64,000 nt of DNA from Melastoma dodecandrum (Eukaryota > Streptophyta > Magnoliopsida > Myrtales > Melastomataceae), in the NCBI GenBank assembly GCA_029817715.1, contig JARUPY010000465.1, forward strand, positions 744,001-808,000, given 5' to 3'. The stretch's first letter is position 1; every line of letters starts with the position of its first letter. The notes beneath the pieces were generated by a model. That model had not been told where the DNA came from. It saw nothing but the letters and a program-made list of their open reading frames with translations, and ran no database searches. Below are positions 1-10,425 of the stretch, in pieces. Made by a program: the position numbers and the translations under genes.

Positions 1-794
1 GGGATGTGAAGTCGAGTAATATTCTTCTCACTGCCGATTTCCTACCACAAGTAAGTTCGTCAATTTCCATGTCCAAGCCTATTTTTAAAAGCAAAATTGA
101 CAGTACTTCTATTAACAGATTGCCGATTTCGGAGTGGCCATGAGGCTTCCAGACTGTCGAGAGCTGCTCACGAACAGGAAACCATTTAAAGTAGTGGGAA
201 CCTTCGGATACTTAGCACCAGAGTATATACTGTATGGTAAGGTCGACGAGAAGACGGACGTTTATTCCTATGGAGTGGTTCTGCTGGAACTCATCACAGG
301 AAAAGACGCCGTTCGAGCAGATGATGAGAACCGTGAAAGCATAGTCATCTGGGTAATTTTCCATTTGATCGTCTTCATATGGTCCTAAGTACATTACATT
401 CTTCCTGGTTCCCCAGTTGTCTGACCGTCGTGTTAACATGAAATGCAGGCTAGATCCTTGTTCAAACGTGGTCGCGGCGATATGCTCATCGATGTAAATC
501 TCCGTGGAGAATACAAGCAGGAGGAGATGGACAGGCTAATTCTTGCAGCGCGGCTCTGCCTCACATCCTCTTCTTCGAGACGGCCCACAATGCAGACAGT
601 ATGATCCTACATTGCAGAAACTCTGGTAGATCTGCATGTGTTGATTTGACATTTCGGATATTTTCTGCCATCAGGTACTGAAGTTATTACAGGAGCCGGA
701 GTATTGTTCATACGAACAGGAGGAGGAGAACGCTTCCCATGTCGAAGAGGAAATCTGCCACGAGGATGATGTGGATGAGCAGACGAGTGACTGA
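1..794 (+). CDS. Receptor-like cytoplasmic kinase, C-terminal part (5' truncated by window)
   Basis: Only the second half of the kinase domain is in the window. Four exons are read: 1-50, 119-352, 449-598 and 675-794, joined by GT-AG introns. Visible kinase landmarks are the catalytic loop DVKSSNILL, the DFG motif in IADFGVA, the APE motif in GYLAPEY, and the subdomain IX stretch [15 protein letters not shown]. The invariant Arg of subdomain XI is in SSSSRRPTM. The tail after the kinase domain is short and acidic ([11 protein letters not shown]). The APE context [19 protein letters not shown] is typical of the RLCK-VI class, which acts in cytoplasmic or membrane-linked signalling. Family placement rests on recall of that class. 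Whether the missing N-terminus holds a USP or other domain cannot be seen. Confidence 0.85.
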
Positions 795-1042
795 CTTACA
801 ATGTGGTTATACTGTAATCTTTTGGTTCTGCCGGCTACACGATGCCGAAAGGTGAACTCTACACAGATCCCGCAAGTCTTTATCTGTCGAGAAGAAGACT
901 GTATTCATGTTCGACTTCTAAGAAGTCAAATAGATAAACTCTTTCATTCGTGATGGTAATTCTAAAAAACTACTAAAGGGAAAACGAGTGATGGTGATTC
1001 ATCAGATGATGAATTCTCGAAATGGGGTCTCGGTTATAGTGA

Positions 1043-2407
1043 TTAAGCAGCAGCCAGCTGGGAGAAGTTGATCGGGTAGACATATCGAGGTCCTCCTTGG
1101 AAAAGAGTGGTAGCCGCCACCTCTGAAGCGGCCGATGTGGGGTGGAACGAATCCCAGAACAGGTACTTTGTGCGATCCGAGCACAGACTCGTTTTGGGAT
1201 TGCACATTTCCTGCGCATTGAGTTTGCCTGTTCCACAGCACGCAGCCTTCGTCTCGTTGAACACTGCGGCCACATAATATAATACAAGTCATCTCAGTTT
1301 GCCTTAGCAGTATACTTCTATTTACAGCTACTGTCTCCGTAAATAGATTGTTCGACCAGATAAGTTCGACTCACGGGATATCGGGCCTTGCAGGACATCC
1401 ATGGTCATATTGAAAGCATTGCCGATTGAGTACTTGATTTCATTGTGCCTGGAATTGATTCTGTCCATCATGATCCTTATGGTCGAGTGAAAAGTGACTG
1501 CCTGTTCGTTAAGTCCATCCAAACATCCTCCCGTCTCGTTCATCGCCCTCTGAGATGGGCAGCACCCTATTGGAGGCACACTTATGATGCCAATCTTCCT
1601 GGCCCCAAGCGAGATCAGCAGCTGCAATAAGAAAGAAAGTAAATCATGAATACCGACTGAACACTAGGTCTTAATTGCGTTCATAATCGAACAATTACCT
1701 CCAAGTGTCTCTCGTATTTAGATCCCAAGGTGGACATGAACTCCTTCTCCGGAACGTTGCTTCTCGTAAGGTAATCGGAGAATATGTCGTTGCTTCCCGT
1801 GCTGATGAAGAACAGACAGTTTGCTAGATAATTCCTGGCCACTGCCTGTCCCATGAGATCAGCAAGGGTGCCACGAACCGCTGCAAACTGCTTTATCTGT
1901 TCCCCAAGGGAGACAACATTCTTGTTCTTCTTGGATTTGAGGGCATTAGTTGTCACGTTTTCTCCAGTTAGGTCAAGAATGCCTGATCCCCCTGAGGCGA
2001 AGTTCAACCCGATCATGCTGTATTTCTTCATGGAAGAAGTCGAGTTGATTGAGAGGAATGGCGGCGGACTGCTCTCCAGACCCATCAGCTTCGCTGTTCC
2101 GAATACACGAAAGTTTGCAGTTACAAACAGAACGCTGCAGAATTAAGATGAGCAGAAGACGTCGCGTACCGATAAAATCAGCAGCATTGAGACCATTGCT
2201 GAACCTTCCGGTTGGTATATGCTTAGGGAAGTCTATGCCGTAATGAGGGTAGTTGGCCCTGAACTGGCTGTTTGGCAACAAACTGTTTGTCCCGACATCG
2301 GCTGTCGAGTCCCCGAAAATGTAGACAGCAGGCTTCTCTGGTATTCCCGAGCACCCGATGCAGAACAATGCCAGGAGCAGCACTCCCGTGACCATTCTCC
2401 ACGCCAT
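1043..2407 (-). CDS. GDSL esterase/lipase (SGNH hydrolase), secreted
   Basis: Four exons on the minus strand: 2407-2170, 2093-1699, 1621-1375 and 1263-1043. They join in frame to 366 residues, the usual length for plant GDSL lipases (about 350-380). The N-terminus has a hydrophobic signal peptide (MAWRMVTGVLLLALFCIGC). Block I FGDSTADVGTN holds the catalytic Ser, block II is NFASGGSGI, block III is STGSNDIF, and block V SFHPTSAAS holds the catalytic Asp/His pair. ACCGTGKLNA is the conserved late-domain motif. The intron 1 acceptor was chosen because it restores ADFIAKLMG, a sequence close to the family consensus. The product is probably an extracellular ester hydrolase acting on cutin, lipid or acylated sugar. 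Substrate cannot be predicted. Confidence 0.93.
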
Positions 2408-3214
2408 GAGATTTGCAGAATGGTGAATGGTGAGTTATCCTCTTGCATCTGATTCCATTTTTATACATGAACGGCCAAGCAGGAGGCGGCACTGCATCAT
2501 GGGAAATGCATGTTTTGCTGGACGGATTCATCGGAAAGCTACGACAAAGTGCAGCCGCTCAATAGTGATTCGCGTTCTTTAACGGTTACCATTTGGCTGC
2601 TTCCAACAATTCGGACGCCAGCTCCGATGAATTCTTAGGAAAACAATGCCATATGATTTAATAATTTTCAGGGGATGGCGAAAACGAGGAAAATCGGAAT
2701 TTAGTTTAAAGGTGCCCGCGCGGGGGAATTACTTGGCGAATTTTGAAACTGCGCGAAATATCAACTAACATTAAATCAGAACTATCCTCGCATTTTCTCT
2801 TGTTCTTAACGATGTCTCGCGGCCAGTTGATGTTTACTAAACGTAGCACTAACACGGACAACGACGTGCGTGTTAAAACATGTCACACCTGATACGATTC
2901 ACGGCTGGTTTCGCATATGCCTCCTTCGTTTCATTGCCGAATAGGAAGATCCTCTGCTATAAGGATCCATAACTTCGTCCAACGTCGCTCTTTGGTTTCA
3001 TGTCCTTGATTTTTATGACGTTAATCTTTGTTGTTCTCATTAGACAAGATCGTAAGTATCCAATCCAACCGTCCAGTGATTAAGACTTGACAGCGATTCC
3101 AGGATCCGACTCCTTGAACATGCCGTAATCGAAGTTTCTTCCTTGCCTTTCCACTCTATGTTTGTACTGTTATTATTAGTGTACGCTTTTCGATGCATTC
3201 GTTTACATTCGGAG
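2408..3214. other. Intergenic, no gene seen
   Basis: The stretch holds the GDSL gene promoter at its left end. I see no coding similarity or structured repeat in the rest. Confidence 0.6.
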
Positions 3215-3700
3215 TTATTGGGCACTCTTTCCGGTTGCCCTGCCGCAGAGCAAGGCATTACGAGGGATCGGGTACTCGTCCCTCACCGACTTGACCAGGG
3301 TGTAGACACGCAAGTAGAACTGCTGAACAAGGTGCTGCCGCGCCCAGTCTTCTGTCCTCATGTTCCACATTCCGACGTTGTCCAGGACGATGTAGATCTC
3401 CGTGATAAATGTTATACGAAATGACAATACAGCAGGAATAAACCCACGCACCGCTGCACGAAATGGCGCCTATCAGGTTGTATTGAGCGCGGCTCGACAT
3501 GGTCCGCTGTCCCCCGCCCATTCTGCGAAGATTGAAGAAAAACCATGTTGGACTCAGTCCTCGTCCTAAACCGGAACCGAGGCAGACATTTAGGATTCGA
3601 TTATATTTTCCAGATCTGGCTTACCCCGACGACCCAGAAGGCATAACCTTCGAGGTGCCAACTCTGGACTATCTTCTCGCAATTATCTTCATATTTGTTC
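3215..3700 (-). pseudogene. Fragment of SKU5-similar (SKS) multicopper oxidase, 3' end
   Basis: The minus strand carries disjointed pieces matching the last part of plant SKU5-similar / L-ascorbate-oxidase-like proteins. In order they are KIVQSWHLEGYAFWVVG, then GMGGGQRTMSSRAQYNL, then IYIVLDNVGMWNMRTEDWAR, then QQFYLRVYTLVKSVRDEYPI and ALLCGR. A GTAAGC donor follows the first piece and a TTCGCAG acceptor precedes the second, but the two are one base out of phase. A second frame change sits between the QYNL piece and the VLDNV piece. The 5' two thirds of the gene (copper-oxidase domains 1 and 2) are not recognisable. Intact SKS proteins act at the cell wall or plasma membrane. This copy cannot encode one. 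Confidence 0.75.
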
Positions 3701-4346
3701 ATGTCCTCCCCCATATAATATTCCCTTCGAGTTTAGATCGTGACGTTTTTTGATAATTACCGCCTGGTTAGTTTTATGCCGGTACCGTATGAGCACGGTG
3801 AAGTCCCCCGCGGACGGGTTGAGTACCCTGATCCTGCCGAAACCACCCGCCGCCTTGTGTAACGCGAGGGAAGGGTAGTAGTCGTTGTCGTCGTTGGTGA
3901 CGGAGAATAGGTCGGGTCATCCCATTGATGAGGATGGCCTGGGTGGGCGAGAGCGAGCATGATGAGCAGTGGCAACGTCCAGGGGAAAGAGAAGTAATAA
4001 AGAAAGGCAAATGTGGTTAGTAATAAAAGGGCAGCAGAGAATTGGAAAGGGGGCCGACGAAGTCTTCCGTGGGCTCATTTTTAATGGGTCTCATTCCGTT
4101 GAAGCCTTAATTGAAAATCCAATAATCAGAAGAAATTCGCGAAGCAGGATTCTTCGAAATTTCCGGCTCCTCGTGCATTGGGAGACCTCGACAAGAAAAA
4201 ATACAAAGAAGGATCCACGATTAATGTCACGACAACGCTTGGTGGCAATTTCCTCGAAGCATGACCGAAACCGTTTGCTCTATCTGTGATCCTATAAATC
4301 GACCCTGTTCGGTTCTTACCATCTTCCTCCGAGAGCTGTTAGAAGG
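3701..4346. other. Intergenic next to the SKS relic
   Basis: Minus-strand reading frames around 3750-4000 contain protein-like stretches (for example IRVLNPSAGDFTVLIRYRH) split over three frames. They may be more decayed coding sequence upstream of the SKS relic, but I could not assign them to a family. Confidence 0.3.
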
Positions 4347-4724
4347 ATGACTGACACAAGGATTTTGATCAAGATCGCTAGGAAATGGAACAAGGTGTCC
4401 TCGATGAGAAGAAGGATGTCGGCAAGAGATGACACGGAGGACAGCCACAAGACGAGGAGGTCATCCTCAATCGCTGGTAAAGGCCAGTTCACAGTGTACA
4501 CGGTGGATAGAAAGAGATTCACAATGCCGTTGAGGTATCTCGACCACGGAGCCATTAGGGAACTCTTCGACTTGTCAGAGGAAGAGTATGGACTGCAGAA
4601 CCAAGGGCCGATCACTTTGCCCTGCGACGCGGCTTTCATGGAGGGGTTAGTTAGGCTTATTCAGACGCGCGAGAGAAGCGAATTCGAGAAGAGCGTCCTG
4701 TGTGTCATGTCGTGTGTTTTTTGA
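4347..4724 (+). CDS. SAUR family auxin-responsive protein (divergent, plus strand)
   Basis: Single-exon gene of 125 residues with the SAUR core KGQFTVYTVDRKRFTMPLRY, followed by IRELFDLSEEEYG and a shortened C-terminus. It is the only intact SAUR in the cluster on the plus strand and is clearly diverged from the minus-strand array. The N-terminal basic segment KIARKWNKVSSMRRRM matches the usual SAUR start region. SAUR proteins commonly inhibit PP2C.D phosphatases and so activate plasma-membrane H+-ATPase and cell expansion. That role is family knowledge, not visible here. The Met at 4347 is the first in frame and precedes the conserved basic segment. Confidence 0.88.
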   Translation: MTDTRILIKIARKWNKVSSMRRRMSARDDTEDSHKTRRSSSIAGKGQFTVYTVDRKRFTMPLRYLDHGAIRELFDLSEEEYGLQNQGPITLPCDAAFMEGLVRLIQTRERSEFEKSVLCVMSCVF

Positions 4725-4976
4725 ATGAACAACGATGGCTATGGCGACACTGTGAATAGGGACTAGTTCTTAGGTTTCCGGTGATGGGATTAGCTCGCGA
4801 GGTCGGTGGTTCATTTCGCAAGTGCTTAAGCTTAGCGTTTTAAGGCTTCGGTAGCTATACGTTTTTCTGCTTAAAAAAGCACAAATCTTATGCGAGATCA
4901 AAACCTGGTTGTTGCCGGAGTGATCTGCAATGTTTCAGGACTGCCTGTGTGTTCACTGTTATGTCAAATAAGTTGG

Positions 4977-5065
4977 GAAAAAAATGGGGATGCGGGGATT
5001 CGAACCCCGAGATTGAACTCGCTGTGGAGATTAATCAGCCATTTGGGTTGCTACATCGCAGTCGG
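4977..5065 (-). mobile_element. Possible tRNA-derived SINE head
   Basis: On the minus strand a box-B-like GGGGTTCGAATCCCC lies about 40 bases after a box-A-like segment (TAGCAACCCAAATGG), and the unit ends in a T8 run. The order and spacing resemble an RNA polymerase III promoter of a tRNA-derived SINE. No cloverleaf or target-site duplication could be confirmed, so it may equally be a decayed tRNA-like sequence. Confidence 0.35.
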
Positions 5066-5109
5066 ATGATGAGGATTTTAAAATTTAATTATATAGAAAA
5101 CTATACAAT

Positions 5110-5508
5110 CTAAAGTGATCTATTATATAATGGTCCCGCCAGAGAGTAATGACGTTGACCTCTCTTCAAGTAGTTCAGAACTGCCGTCTCCACCTCTCGA
5201 GTAACCCCGCGTCGGACGATGGTCGCGATATACTCCATACAGGTGGAGTCGCACGGCACGACGATCCGGTGATTGCGAGACGAGCCAAACTCTTCCTCGG
5301 ACATCATCAGGAGCTGCTGGATCAGGGTACTCTTTAGATGCTCCAGCGGGATCGTGAATCTCTTGCCCTCCGACGTGTAAATAACGAAATGGCCTCTCTC
5401 CGTCGTAGAAGCTAGTGCCTTCCCTGTTTTAGGAGATGAATGTCCACTTCTTCTGCCGTTCGAGGGGCCGTTCTTTGCTGACTTGAGTACTCTCTTGGGA
5501 CTCCACAT
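5110..5508 (-). CDS. SAUR family auxin-responsive protein (divergent)
   Basis: Intronless gene of 132 residues. The core RGHFVIYTSEGKRFTIPLEH is followed by LLMMSEEEFG and VVPCDSTCMEYI, which are the normal SAUR blocks. The N-terminus (MWSPKRVLKSAKNG) lacks the MISSKKLLQLARKW start shared by the array copies further right, so it belongs to a different SAUR subgroup, nearer the 4347-4724 gene (shared SEEE and PCD motifs). The start is the only Met ahead of the conserved region. Confidence 0.87.
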   Translation of the reverse strand: MWSPKRVLKSAKNGPSNGRRSGHSSPKTGKALASTTERGHFVIYTSEGKRFTIPLEHLKSTLIQQLLMMSEEEFGSSRNHRIVVPCDSTCMEYIATIVRRGVTREVETAVLNYLKRGQRHYSLAGPLYNRSL

Positions 5509-5790
5509 GTGTCTTTTCTCTTTTTAGGATGACGAGGTAGCGTTGCAAGTCACCTAACCGAAAGTAGTGGAGATGATTTAGTCCTCGTGTAGTTGTGATT
5601 TACGATGCGGAATGGATAAGCATTAGCTACAACCGTGCAGATATCGACAGCAGGTTGGATTAATAGGGGAAAACACCATTGCGGCAGTTGTAAGATGCCT
5701 TTGTCCTGCATGTGGCTTTCCGGAAGTGTCTGGCGATGAATTCTTATGGATCAAGAGCAGTTTATGCTTTCAGTAAGGTAATTAGATAAA

Positions 5791-5973
5791 CGTGTGATCA
5801 GAAAACTCCTCGACATGTCTGAGAAAGAGTTCGGACAACTGAGGAATGGGCCGATCATTTCTCCCTGTGATGCGATTTTCATGGATTACCTAATATCTGG
5901 TGATTCGAGTTTCCGAAAAAGTAGAATCCTTGAAAGATCTCTCATTTTAGCAAGCTTAGCACATCGAAACTGA
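5791..5973 (+). pseudogene. SAUR 3' fragment
   Basis: The plus strand encodes VIRKLLDMSEKEFGQLRNGP followed by PCDAIFMDYL and a stop at 5971-5973. This matches the second half of the 4347-4724 type of SAUR. The N-terminal half and start codon are absent. Its last part is duplicated in tandem immediately downstream. Confidence 0.75.
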
Positions 5974-6101
5974 AAATAATCAGACAAGTTTTCATGGATT
6001 ACCTAATATCTGGTGATTCGAGTTTCCGAAAAAGTAGAATCCTTGAAAGATCTCTCATTTTAGCAAGCTTAGCACATCGAAACTGAAAATAATCAGACAA
6101 G
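5876..6101. repeat. Perfect 113-bp tandem duplication
   Basis: Bases 5876-5988 and 5989-6101 are identical over 113 bp with no spacer. The unit covers the end of the SAUR fragment, including its stop codon, plus 15 bases of 3' flank. No mismatch was found when read base by base, so the duplication is recent. Confidence 0.95.
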
Positions 6102-6146
6102 CTGCTGTATAATGTTGTCCAACTCTCTTTGCTTACTATGCATTTT

Positions 6147-6566
6147 TTAGCTGCATAAGTTTACATGTGGGAAACCCGTGGCATTATCAGCGGCGAAGTA
6201 TCTACCGCATCTAGTTAACGGCATTAAGATGGCCTTCACCTGTTCCGAGGCCATTCCTTGTTTAATCAATGCAATTGTGTTCTTCAAGGAATCCGCTGGA
6301 AGTACAATAGGCACTCCTGATATGGCCCCGAATTCCTCCCCTGCTGCACAAAGAGTTCTCTAATGACACCACTGCTCATATGGCAGAGGAATCAGCACCA
6401 TACCCCATCAATGGTGCGAACTGCGAGATGACGCTTTTGGGTGATCAGGGCTTCATTCGAAGCACCCAAGCTACTAGCCTTGCAAAACATGATCCTTTTC
6501 CTTCTCTTGGTCGCATCCATCTGCCACTTTCCAGGCTAACTGTAAACGCTTCTTGCAGCCTATTCT
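6147..6566 (-). pseudogene. SAUR pseudogene
   Basis: This is a full-length but broken member of the minus-strand SAUR array. The start ATG has become AGA (6566-6564). One extra base after the LQLAWK segment shifts the frame, and a TGA interrupts the core after DGVWC. A further frame change lies between SSGVIRELF and the downstream AAGEEFG block. The C-terminus VNLCS followed by TAA is still recognisable and resembles the VCS ending of intact copies. It cannot make a normal SAUR. Confidence 0.85.
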
Positions 6567-6974
6567 CTCGCCTTATTAACTCTCGAGAATTCTTACAAAG
6601 AGGCCAGGAAATCACTTGAAAAGCCTCAGTTTTCAGGATGATCCAAAGAGTTCTGCGGTGGGTCAGAGTGAAATAATGAGAATCTCCATGATGTTTTCGT
6701 CTTCATGGGGACTTCCTAAATTAATGCAAGAACGTGCTTGTCCATGTGGTGATGTCTCTGAAAAAATTTCTCATTATTGGCCTGTGTTGAGCAATGACAG
6801 TCCAGGATCGGGTCGGTTGGCCTAAGTTGTCTAGGCAACTAATGCGTTCGCACAAGGACTGTATTTTGTAGCAAATCGCTCTCAGCCCAGAAGGCTATGA
6901 TCCGGGATCACGGGACAAAGCTAGTTTCTGTAGTTTACGCCAATATATACCTCTCCGGCTAATTACCGAGCTCA

Positions 6975-7409
6975 CTACATACACAAAACTTGGGAACGGG
7001 TTTGTGCCTCAATGGCAGGAACGTAGCTACTACATCTACTAAGTGACACTACCAAGGCATTCTCCTGTTCCGTGCCCAAACCTCGTCTGATCAAAGAAGT
7101 TACATACTCCATCAATGATGCGTCTATGGGAAGTACAATGGCACCTCCACTGGGGATCCCGAATTCTTCTTCCGCCATAGAGAAGAGTTCTCTGATCACT
7201 CCACTACTAAGATGTGACAGAGGGATCTCGAATCTTTGCCCATCAGCGGTGTAGACTGTGAAATTGCCCTTCTGTGCGACTGAAGCTCCAGTTGAATCAT
7301 CGGAACTTTTCCTGCTGCTACTTCTGTGGAAAGATATTCTGTTCCTTCCAATTGTTGCCGCCATTTGCCACTTCCTCGCTAACTGCAACAGCTTCTTGCT
7401 GCTTATCAT
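6975..7409 (-). CDS. SAUR family protein, array copy 1
   Basis: Single exon, 144 residues when started at MISSKK, the start shared by every other array copy. An upstream in-frame Met at 7430 would add seven residues. The basic helix KLLQLARKWQM is followed by the core KGNFTVYTADGQRFEIPLSH, SSGVIRELFSMAEEEFGIP and an MEYVTSLIRRG helix. A CACATG element lies about 165 bases upstream near 7573. A clear TATA box like that of the other copies was not found. Confidence 0.9.
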   Translation of the reverse strand: MISSKKLLQLARKWQMAATIGRNRISFHRSSSRKSSDDSTGASVAQKGNFTVYTADGQRFEIPLSHLSSGVIRELFSMAEEEFGIPSGGAIVLPIDASLMEYVTSLIRRGLGTEQENALVVSLSRCSSYVPAIEAQTRSQVLCM

Positions 7410-8357
7410 CTTTGCTCTCTGTATCCCCAAGTAGAGAGAAAAAGATTTTCTTGAATCTGAAAGGCTTTCGATTTCTGATGAGTTGAATCTGTCATCGACT
7501 GACTTATGTAATCGGAGAAAAAACCATACTCTGGATTTACGGGTGTCCTAAGTTAATGCTGGACATGCCTATCCATGTGCTAATGTTTAGGAAATGATTT
7601 CGCCGGTGTGAATATCTTGTTCGGTTGGAAGATTGCAGTAAGGGGGCATCTGCTTCTTCAGTGTCGGAATCTCGACAACAGGCTTGGGCCACTTTCTCAG
7701 ATACTGGCCAATAACCAGTGGTTCTGCTCCATTGTTGCTTGCTGATATTAATCGTACAGCCTCATTTTGGCCCCTCGCAGACCGTGAATTCGCCTACCCA
7801 ACGGGACCAACATGCCAAAGTCCTGCTCGCTTGATCTTATGAATTTTCTGCGGCTGTTATTAGTTCTGGATCGTCAACCAAGCAACTTGTTTCAAAATTG
7901 AAGAGCCATGTGATGGTGTTTAGGCCAAATACATGCAATGTTGCCTGGTAATTAAACAATGTGATCGGTCAGGACACAATTAAGTGTTGTATGAATCAGA
8001 ACTGTAAGAAAAACTGATCATAATCTGACATTATTCTCTCTCGAAATCAACTTGTAGTCTCCGTGGATGAATTCACTGGATCTCAGGCAGTAAAGGACAT
8101 CGTCAAATACGGAATGTCCAAAAAACGACTCGTCCAAAATTCCTCATTTCCCTCAGTTTATGGTTATGCCTTTTCCTTCTGAGCTTAATTAAGGCTACAC
8201 GTTTGACTAAAAGTGTCCATGTTTCCAGTAAGATCGGGGAGAAATCTTGTCATTCGAGATCTTTCCAAGCAGGCCTTGTTTCCTGGTTGAATCTGTCTCG
8301 AAAGTGAGAACATGGAGGGAAATGATCATCTATGAAACTATTTACCATTTCAATCTT

Positions 8358-8801
8358 TCAGCTACATACATATATCTGCGGACAAGCCTGCGTTTTATCG
8401 GCTGTTAAGTAGCTATTATATCTAGAAAATGATGATAACAAGGTCTTCTCTTGTTCGAAGGTTAAACCCCGTCTAATCGATGAGATTATGTATTCCATTT
8501 CCGTTGCTTCTACCGGCATAGTGATCGGTCCTTCCACCGGGATGCCGAACTCCTCTTCTGATATTGCAAAGAGTTCTCTGATGACTCCATTGCTGAGATG
8601 CACCAGGGGAATGAAGAATCGCCTGCCGTCAGTAGTGTAGATTGTGAAATGGCCCTTTCTTATGACCGGCAATGATGCTTTGTTTGAATCGCCTGAACTT
8701 CTCTCACTACTACTCCTGCCTAAGGAGATCCTTTTCTTTTGGATTTCTACAGCCATCCGCCACTTTCTGACCAACTGTTGGAGCTTCTTGCTGCTTATCA
8801 T
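8358..8801 (-). CDS. SAUR family protein, array copy 2
   Basis: Intronless, 147 residues. MISSKKLQQLVRKWRM is followed by RKGHFTIYTTDGRRFFIPL, NGVIRELFAISEEEFGIP and MEYIISSIRRGL. The protein ends IYVCS, a C-terminal signature shared with copies at 11042, 13747 and 16796. The core has FFIPL where most copies have FEVPL. Upstream are a TATAA box about 95-100 bases away and a CACATG about 155 bases away, arranged as in the other units. Confidence 0.92.
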   Translation of the reverse strand: MISSKKLQQLVRKWRMAVEIQKKRISLGRSSSERSSGDSNKASLPVIRKGHFTIYTTDGRRFFIPLVHLSNGVIRELFAISEEEFGIPVEGPITMPVEATEMEYIISSIRRGLTFEQEKTLLSSFSRYNSYLTADKTQACPQIYVCS

Positions 8802-8893
8802 CTTGTCTTACTCGGACGACTCTCGAGAAGATAGCTGAAATGTGCTCGGAAGGCTTTAGTTTTTCGGATGAGGCAAAGAGTCCTTGGATGACG

Positions 8894-8962
8894 AGTTATA
8901 TAATGGGATTAACCAGCATATCTTGGTTATGAATGACCCCAGTTACAGGCTGACCCATGTGC
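8894..8962 (-). promoter_or_regulatory. SAUR promoter block (copy 2)
   Basis: A TATATAA box (minus strand) lies at about 8896-8904 and a CACATG at 8954-8960. Order and spacing match the promoters of the neighbouring array copies. Confidence 0.65.
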
Positions 8963-9803
8963 CCGTGCCCCGGAAGGTTTCCTACCGGCGTCATCATCTC
9001 GTTGGGCTGGCGGGTACTGCCATAGGCCTCTAGCTATCACCCACCGGACCTCGGGTATTATTTGGCCATGTCCTAGCCAAACCCCGGATTTGCGCACCCG
9101 ATGGGACCTTGATCACATGGGGAAGGACAATTCAGGACACTATCTGTCCTGAGGGCCTTGACTCTTCAAAATAGATTGCCGCTGGCAAACATTTCGGCAG
9201 CAACCTGAATTGACCACCTAACAAGAAACAAACAAATGCCCATTGCAATGGACTGCACAACGGCCATTCTAAATGAGCACATGGCCCTGCCTTTACACCA
9301 GCAGACTCAATCAATGTGGCCGTCTTCCTTTATGTTGATCAATCACATCTACGACCCACTAATCGCATCGATGTTTTCACATTTTCGGATTTCAGGAGAT
9401 TGTACTTCTCCGGAAGCTGCATTCCTGCACATATAGATAAGACGAGTTGAGGATGGCAGCCACGAGATCGGCCTGGCAATGGATGAACAAATAACCTTGT
9501 CTTTCCATCGAGATCGATGTCAGTGGAGCTCAATTGTTTACTGGATCCATGCTTTTACTTAAGATCTGAAGCTTATTTGTGTTCTGGCAGGTTATAACCT
9601 AAGAAGTTCTCGCATCTCGGACAACGAAGCTTTAAATCTCTAGGAAAACTCGAACTAGTTCCCATGACAATGCCAGTAAAACTATTCACTAGGATTCCAG
9701 ATCTTTCAGTCTGATGGTTGGTTGAAGCTCGTATTTTATGATATATGAGAATGCTAATACAGTATACGTAGCTACAAAACTCTGAATTATTGCAATTCAT
9801 CAG

Positions 9804-10241
9804 CTATATACATATGACCTGCGGACAGGATCGTGCCTCGTCTGTTCTAAAATAGCTTTTGCTACATCTAGTAAATGATGCCAACAAGACCGCCTCCTGG
9901 TCCGACCCTAAGCCTCGTCTGATCATGGACATCATGTACTCCATGGACGATGCATCTATGGGAAGAACGATTGGCCCTTCTCCTGGGATCCCAAATTCTT
10001 CTTCTGCTGCATCGAAGAGTTCTCTGATGACTCCACTGGCGAGATATGAGAGAGGAACTTCGAATCGTCCGCCGTCGGTAGTGTATATAGCAAAATGGCC
10101 CTTTTTGATGACTGGCGTTTCCTTTGAATCGCCAGAGTTTTTCTTGCTGCCAGTCCTGCGGAGCGAGATCCTTTTCCTTCCTGTTTCTGCCGCCATCCGC
10201 CACTTCCAGGCCAAATGTAAAAGCTTCTTGCTGCTTATCAT
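9804..10241 (-). CDS. SAUR family protein, array copy 3
   Basis: Intronless, 145 residues. MISSKKLLHLAWKWRM leads into KKGHFAIYTTDGGRFEVPLS, SGVIRELFDAAEEEFGIPG and MEYMMSMIRRGLG. The C-terminus is CPQVICI, placing it with copy 5 (12395) rather than the VCS-ending copies. It is a normal-length array member with no lesion visible. Confidence 0.92.
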   Translation of the reverse strand: MISSKKLLHLAWKWRMAAETGRKRISLRRTGSKKNSGDSKETPVIKKGHFAIYTTDGGRFEVPLSYLASGVIRELFDAAEEEFGIPGEGPIVLPIDASSMEYMMSMIRRGLGSDQEAVLLASFTRCSKSYFRTDEARSCPQVICI

Positions 10242-10337
10242 CGTGTCTTACTGTGACAACTCTTTAGAATAGAGAGCGAATTTTTATTCGAAGGCTTCTG
10301 TTTTTGGGATGAGATGAAGAATTCGCGTTTCATTCGA

Positions 10338-10425
10338 GCTATATAGTGGAAGAGAAAGGAGGATGTGTTTTCGTGGGTCTCCCTAGTAAATGCAGGACAG
10401 GCTTATCCATGTGCTAATGTTTAAC
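10338..10425 (-). promoter_or_regulatory. SAUR promoter block (copy 3)
   Basis: A TATATAG box at 10339-10346 lies about 100 bases from the start codon. CACATGG with the flanking AAACATTAG lies at about 10405-10423. Both match the array consensus. Confidence 0.65.

Noticed and set aside
3743..4010. Possible extra exon of the SKS relic on the minus strand
   Set aside because: The stretch IRVLNPSAGDFTVLIRYRH looks protein-like, but I could not match it to multicopper oxidases, so it was not joined to the relic.
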